Origin: Planctomycetaceae bacterium
Lineage (GTDB): Bacteria; Planctomycetota; Planctomycetia; Planctomycetales; Planctomycetaceae
DNA length: 19,205 bases
Reading direction: 5' to 3'
Assembly: GCA_020426085.1 (NCBI GenBank)
Contig: JAGQQP010000016.1
Span: 1-19,205 of the forward strand
The position numbers were made by a program, and so were the translations under genes. Below are positions 15,328 to 19,205 of the stretch, piece by piece (the stretch's first letter is position 1; every line of letters starts with the position of its first letter). A model generated the notes under the pieces. It saw only the letters and a list, made by a program, of their open reading frames with translations. It had not been told where the DNA came from and did no database searches.

Positions 15328-15365
15328 AAAACGCCTCAGAGAAAAAGAAATCTCTGAGGCGTTTT
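15328..15365. terminator. Bidirectional intrinsic terminator between corA and the sialate O-acetylesterase gene
   Basis: A perfect 15-bp stem (15328-15342 with 15351-15365, core CGCCTCAGAGA/TCTCTGAGGCG flanked by A4/T4) has an 8-base loop. Reading plus it ends in TTTT; reading minus it is followed by a T-rich stretch (TTTTATTTTT). It therefore stops both convergent genes. Confidence 0.92.
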
Positions 15366-15389
15366 CGATTGGTTAATCAGCAGTTTTGA

Positions 15390-16967
15390 TTACTGATTGT
15401 TGATTGTCACTCCTGGCCAGTCGTCCGTACGGAACGGAGTTACGGGCAGGCCCTCTTTATTCTGAACATTACAGATCGGGTTGTCTGCCCAGGCATAGCG
15501 AACAGCAGCTGGTTTCATTACCGCATCACTCCAGACTTCGATTTTATCGCTGCCAACAATTTTCGCATTGGCTTTGACAAACTTCTTGTCTTCACCGGCA
15601 ATGGTGAAACCAATGGGAGTTGTCACGTCGAATGTGTCCAGTCCACCGCCAACATGATCAAAGGTCAGAATCACTTTGTTACCTTTGACTTCCATTGACT
15701 TGTAACGGGGACTCTGGTGTACGACTTTCACGCCGTAATCTTTCGCCAGTGCCCAGCGGGCCAGACGCATGGCGACATCCTGTTTGTTTTTGGGATGAAT
15801 GTCGGAAGCTTCACCCAGATTCAGAATGACGGCTTCTCCGGTGTTAGGGAGCGCATCCATGGTCATGGTCTGTGCTTCACGCAGTTCAGCCCAGTCGCTG
15901 TCAGCGGGTTCCGGTTTTTCACTACGGAAGTCAGCCAGTTGGACCCAGTAGAAAGGGAAATCGCCCTGTTTCCATTCATCGCGCCAGTTCTGAATCATGT
16001 AGGGGAACAGTTTTCGATACTGATAAGCGCGGTTGGCATTGGACTCGCCCTGGTACCAGATGACCCCTTTAATCCCGTAGCCGATGGTCGGATAGAGCAC
16101 GCCGTTATAAATGTTGGACGGACGATGATTACCGGTCAACGGATTCCGTGGAGCACGAGGAGCCTGTGGTGCCGCTTTTCCGGCAGCTTTGGCTTTTTTA
16201 ACGGATTCTTTCCATTGATCCATTCGTTTCTTGTAAGCTGCAAGAGCTTGATCGTGGTTATAGGTCGCTTCAGTCTGTTTCCACTTTTCCAGCATCTCTT
16301 TGAAAGCAGGTTCGTCTTCCAGTCGTTTACGATTCACCCAGGCTTCCGCAGAAGATCCACCCCAGGCATTGTCAATCAGGCCGATGGGCACATTCAACGT
16401 CTGATAGAGTTGACGACCAAAGAAGTAGCCGACCCCTGAAAAGTTTCTGACAGTCTCGGGAGTACAGGCTTCCCATTGACCATTGAAGTTATCCTGGGGT
16501 TCCTGAGTACCAACCTGAGGTACCGATATCAATCGGATTTTGGGATAGTTGGCAGTCATGATTTCCAGATCGGCATCGTTGGATGATCCGACAGTCCAGG
16601 CCATGTTGGACTGACCAGAACAGATCCAGACTTCTCCAGAGAGGACGTCTTTCAGTGTGATGGTTTCTTTTCCCTTGATGGTAATTTCATAGGGGCCACC
16701 CACTTTGAGCGGTTCGAGTGTGACTTTCCATTTCCCGTTGTCGTCTGCAGTCGCAGAATGGGTCTGTCCATTGACGGTGACGGTGATCTTCTCGCCCGGA
16801 TCTGCCCAGCCCCATAACGGGTTTTTCTGCCCCTGTTGCAGGACCATGTGGTCACCGATAATTGCGGGGAGTTTGATTTCTGCTTGCGCCAGATTTACAT
16901 TCAATGCATTCACGGTGATCAGCATCAGCAAAGCGGCTGCAAGTCGTTTCAGAGAGGTACAATTCAT
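15390..16967 (-). CDS. Exported sialate O-acetylesterase-type carbohydrate esterase (SASA family)
   Basis: This 525-residue exported esterase removes O-acetyl groups from sugars; sialate is the name-giving substrate, but polysaccharide acetyl groups are likelier here. A signal peptide ends at AQA (residue 29) before EIKLP. A beta-sandwich region (30-110: [33 protein letters not shown]) precedes the SGNH-like hydrolase core. The nucleophile is S120 (CSGQSNMAW), the oxyanion block WYQGESNA (304-311), and the catalytic D389/H391 pair is in SDIHPKNK. A Lys/Ala/Pro-rich insert (about 247-275) is common in planctomycete members. The C-terminal part (400-525) forms a second beta domain. Start ATG 16967 has AAGGAA seven bases upstream. 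It is divergent from the deacetylase gene (154 bases) and ends at the shared terminator. Confidence 0.95.
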   Translation of the reverse strand: MNCTSLKRLAAALLMLITVNALNVNLAQAEIKLPAIIGDHMVLQQGQKNPLWGWADPGEKITVTVNGQTHSATADDNGKWKVTLEPLKVGGPYEITIKGKETITLKDVLSGEVWICSGQSNMAWTVGSSNDADLEIMTANYPKIRLISVPQVGTQEPQDNFNGQWEACTPETVRNFSGVGYFFGRQLYQTLNVPIGLIDNAWGGSSAEAWVNRKRLEDEPAFKEMLEKWKQTEATYNHDQALAAYKKRMDQWKESVKKAKAAGKAAPQAPRAPRNPLTGNHRPSNIYNGVLYPTIGYGIKGVIWYQGESNANRAYQYRKLFPYMIQNWRDEWKQGDFPFYWVQLADFRSEKPEPADSDWAELREAQTMTMDALPNTGEAVILNLGEASDIHPKNKQDVAMRLARWALAKDYGVKVVHQSPRYKSMEVKGNKVILTFDHVGGGLDTFDVTTPIGFTIAGEDKKFVKANAKIVGSDKIEVWSDAVMKPAAVRYAWADNPICNVQNKEGLPVTPFRTDDWPGVTINNQ

Positions 16968-17000
16968 TTGTAGTTCCTTGCAGGATAAGTAGAATAGAGA

Positions 17001-17027
17001 AGTGGTAACGTTCCAAGTCCACTTATA
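17001..17027 (-). promoter_or_regulatory. Possible -10 box and LacI-like operator for the O-acetylesterase gene
   Basis: Reading minus, TATAAG (17027-17022) resembles a -10 box, but the -35 region is poor. Just downstream, over the expected start of transcription, the imperfect palindrome TGGTAACGTTCCAA (17003-17016) is centred on CG, and AAGTGG/CCACTT arms flank it (17000-17005, 17019-17024). A central CG in an AACGTT core is typical of LacI-family operators; seven-base half-sites match at five positions. No regulator gene is nearby. Confidence 0.3.
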
Positions 17028-17121
17028 GCTTGATCTGATTGATTTCAGAATTCAAGCGAACCCTTTCAATTCGTGGCATCAAATTCTGTATTTCATTTCT
17101 CGTAACTCCGTCAGGTGATTT

Positions 17122-18066
17122 ATGAAACGTCAATTGATGATGACATGGTACTGCGTGATTGCTCTGGTGGGCGTCGCGCCTGTTCAGGCGGAAAACAAAA
17201 AAGCAGAGGAAAAGCGTTATGTTATCATTCACGCTGACGATGCAGGGATGTCACATTCGGTAAACCAGGCGACCATCGAAGGCATGCAGAAAGGAATTGT
17301 CTCGTCAGCGAGCATTATGGTCCCCTGTCCCTGGTTCAAAGAATTTGCAGACTATGCAAAACAGCATCCGGATCAGGATTTTGGTATTCATCTGACTTTG
17401 AATTCGGAGTGGAAAAACTATCGCTGGGGACCGGTTGCTTCGCGCGATCAGGTACCAAGCCTGTTAGACGGGGAACAGTATCTCTGGGACAACGTCGGGC
17501 AGGTGATGCAGCATGTAAATGTGAAGGATGCGGAAAAAGAGCTGAGAGCCCAGATCGAGCGTGCCAAAAAATTTGGAGTTCCATTGAGTCATCTTGATAC
17601 TCATATGGGTGCTGTCGTCAGTCGACCCGACCTGCTGGAAATGTATGTGAATCTGGGGATTGAATACCAGCTACCCGTCCTGTTCGTAAATAATCTGGAT
17701 CCGAAAAAATATGGCCTGATTGCAGAGAAGGGAAAAGAACTCAAATCGGTTCTGGAAAAAAACGGCTTACCTGTGCTGGATGAACTGGTGCAGTTTTACG
17801 GCGAACCCGATTACGAAAAGCGAAAGCGGGCATATCTGGAAAAATTGCGGGCACTCAAGCCGGGGGTGACGCAGATTATTATTCATTGTGGAATTGATAA
17901 TCAGGAACTGCAGAATATCACCCACAGTTCCTCACGTCGCGACGGAGATCGACGTGTTTTTACCGATCCGGAAGTTATGAAAGAAATCAAGAATCTGGGG
18001 ATTGAAGTCATCACCTGGAAACAATTTCATGAAATGGCAAAGCAGAAGGTGGCTAAAACGGAATAA
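17122..18066 (+). CDS. Exported ChbG/HpnK (YdjC)-type carbohydrate deacetylase
   Basis: A 314-residue TIM-barrel-like deacetylase of the YdjC family, which removes N-acetyl groups from chitooligosaccharides or related sugars. A signal peptide (MKRQLMMTWYCVIALVGVAPVQA, cleavage near residue 23) marks it as exported, unlike cytoplasmic E. coli ChbG. Metal and catalytic residues are visible: D39-D40 (IIHADDAGMSHSVN), H90 (FGIHLTLNSEW), H157 and H161 (SHLDTHMG), and a C-terminal H in IIIHCGIDN. All key family residues are present. The start ATG has AGGTGA upstream. It is divergent from the O-acetylesterase and convergent, with only 11 bases between stops, with the alpha/beta hydrolase. The neighbours suggest an extracellular glycan deacylation set. 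The exact glycan is unknown. Confidence 0.93.
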   Translation: MKRQLMMTWYCVIALVGVAPVQAENKKAEEKRYVIIHADDAGMSHSVNQATIEGMQKGIVSSASIMVPCPWFKEFADYAKQHPDQDFGIHLTLNSEWKNYRWGPVASRDQVPSLLDGEQYLWDNVGQVMQHVNVKDAEKELRAQIERAKKFGVPLSHLDTHMGAVVSRPDLLEMYVNLGIEYQLPVLFVNNLDPKKYGLIAEKGKELKSVLEKNGLPVLDELVQFYGEPDYEKRKRAYLEKLRALKPGVTQIIIHCGIDNQELQNITHSSSRRDGDRRVFTDPEVMKEIKNLGIEVITWKQFHEMAKQKVAKTE

Positions 18067-18077
18067 ACATCAGGTCA

Positions 18078-19205
18078 TCAGTTCTGTTTCTCAATCTGCT
18101 TCAACCAGCCTTCCAGCGTGAAATCGGGCGTCCCCTTTTCTTCCGGTTTGAGACATGCCAGTTTTTTCGGATCGATATGCCTGATGTGGAAATCAACCAG
18201 CGTCGCCCCCCGTTGATGCAGGTCAGTGCCATACAGCCGCTCGAAGGGAATCTGGTTGGCATCTCCCCAGATCCCGGAGTTGATCGTGGGCAGCTCCCTG
18301 ATTTCCTGTTCGGTCAGTGCTGGTGTACCTAGCTGCTGATGAATCCAGAGCAGGGCGGCGGGATGTATCATATAAGGCCGGTGTCCTCCTCCCGGTTCAA
18401 ACCAGCAGTTGACTTTTCCTGCTCCGCCTTGTGACTGAAAAACAGGTGCTGCTGCCTGGACTGCAGACTTTGTACCTCGCCAGGCAGTGCCGTCATCGTC
18501 AGAATCAATGATCCAGTCAGCATCGCCGTTCATGACGAGCACAGCACAGTCAGGGGCGGCCAGAGAGAGGAATTCAGACCAGGTACAGGATTCACGCAGC
18601 AGCTGATTGGGAACTTTCGTGCAATATTTACTCCGGAGTGTCGCATTGTCATATGCCCAGCCGGAGACAATCGCCATTTTCAGGCGCGGTTCGAGTGCCG
18701 CCATCCAGCTGGCAACGGCTCCGCCCAGTGAATTCCCTGCAACGCCGATTCTGGAATGATCGACATCGTCGCGTTCCTCAAGGAAATCAATGCCTCGCAT
18801 TGTGTCGAATACGAGTTTGCCCATAATGGGACGACCTGCATTCCAGGCGCGTTCGTGGATTGCCCTCGGGTCATGCGCCCGTGTTCCGAGTTTGCCTTGA
18901 ATGTGGCGTTCCTCTTCGCCAATGGGGTCTATCGCCAGACAGATGAGTCCTGCTTTGGCGTACGCCTGTGCTGCATAATTATATTGCCACTGGCTTTTAC
19001 TGCCGCCATGACCATAGGTCAGCACGATCGCTGGTGCTCGTTGCTTGATTTTTTGGGGACGATAGACGATCGCAGGAATCCGGGAACCAGGCTCGCTGGT
19101 AAAGATCCATTTTTCCATCACGATATCATCGAGAACAATTTCGCCCCGCTTCTCGCTGTTCAATGCCACTTTCTTTTCTGGGATTCCCAGCTGGTCGCGT
19201 AGTTT
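18078..19205 (-). CDS. Alpha/beta hydrolase, acetylxylan-esterase-like, 5' end outside the window
   Basis: The reading frame is open to the right edge, so the true start lies upstream; the in-frame GTG at 19169 is internal (it is preceded by LRDQLGIPEKK, a typical N-terminal segment of this planctomycete family). About 375 residues are visible. The alpha/beta-hydrolase core includes FTSEPGSRIPAIVYRP, an oxyanion HGG (YGHGGSKSQWQ), and nucleophile Ser in G-N-S-L-G-G (Ser codon at 18731-18729). An acid Asp is in MNGDADWIIDSDDD and the base His in GGGHRPYMIHPA. The family includes acetylxylan esterases and cinnamoyl or peptide-bond hydrolases, so the exact activity is uncertain. The distal part (LHQRGATLVDFHIRHIDP) is a family-specific tail. 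A signal peptide cannot be judged because the N terminus is missing. Confidence 0.88.
   Translation of the reverse strand, partial: KLRDQLGIPEKKVALNSEKRGEIVLDDIVMEKWIFTSEPGSRIPAIVYRPQKIKQRAPAIVLTYGHGGSKSQWQYNYAAQAYAKAGLICLAIDPIGEEERHIQGKLGTRAHDPRAIHERAWNAGRPIMGKLVFDTMRGIDFLEERDDVDHSRIGVAGNSLGGAVASWMAALEPRLKMAIVSGWAYDNATLRSKYCTKVPNQLLRESCTWSEFLSLAAPDCAVLVMNGDADWIIDSDDDGTAWRGTKSAVQAAAPVFQSQGGAGKVNCWFEPGGGHRPYMIHPAALLWIHQQLGTPALTEQEIRELPTINSGIWGDANQIPFERLYGTDLHQRGATLVDFHIRHIDPKKLACLKPEEKGTPDFTLEGWLKQIEKQN

Noticed and set aside
15717..16439. Plus-strand ORF of 240 residues inside the O-acetylesterase
   Set aside because: It is antisense to the catalytic domain with clear family motifs; no ribosome-binding site or known domain.

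Overview
The window looks like chromosomal DNA from a planctomycete, most likely of the Gimesia/Rubinisphaera type. This rests on protein families rather than a database search. The strongest markers are a DUF1559 pseudopilin-like protein with its lipoprotein partner, a glycine-rich surface protein of the kind often labelled 'mu-protocadherin-like' in this phylum, an exported formylglycine sulfatase, a sialate O-acetylesterase-type esterase, an exported YdjC-like deacetylase, and a GNAT-nitrilase fusion. Base composition appears moderate, near half G+C. No rRNA, tRNA, CRISPR array, insertion sequence or phage gene was seen.

Layout: (1) 3-398 is the 3' end of an SgcJ/EcaC-like gene. It is followed by a secreted glycine-rich protein (462-2255) with a 13-residue tandem repeat and a clear terminator. 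(2) A sulfatase (2342-4012, minus) is divergent from a secreted PDZ protein (4370-5110), which ends at a strong terminator. (3) A tight three-gene operon (5412-8364) encodes a RimB-like retropepsin-type peptidase, a RimK-type ATP-grasp glutamate ligase with an added TrkA-C/RCK_C-like domain, and an AstE/aspartoacylase-type zinc hydrolase. (4) On the minus strand, a DUF1559 gene (9123-10061) is followed by a small lipoprotein gene (8509-9039), with a hairpin between them. (5) After a 572-base non-coding stretch come a DUF2071 protein, a secreted protein of uncertain family, a GNAT-nitrilase fusion and a CorA-type Mg2+ channel, all on the plus strand. The run closes at a 15-bp bidirectional terminator. 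(6) The right end holds a sialate O-acetylesterase-type enzyme (minus), a divergent exported ChbG/HpnK (YdjC)-type deacetylase (plus), and a convergent alpha/beta hydrolase (minus) that runs off the window.

How the genes work together: the sulfatase, esterase, deacetylase and hydrolase fit removal of sulfate and acyl decorations from external polysaccharides, a hallmark of marine planctomycetes. The RimB-RimK-AstE-like operon is the best candidate for a less-described system. A ligase that adds glutamate residues sits with two hydrolases that could trim or remove them, and the ligase carries a possible ligand-sensing RCK_C-like domain not present in E. coli RimK.
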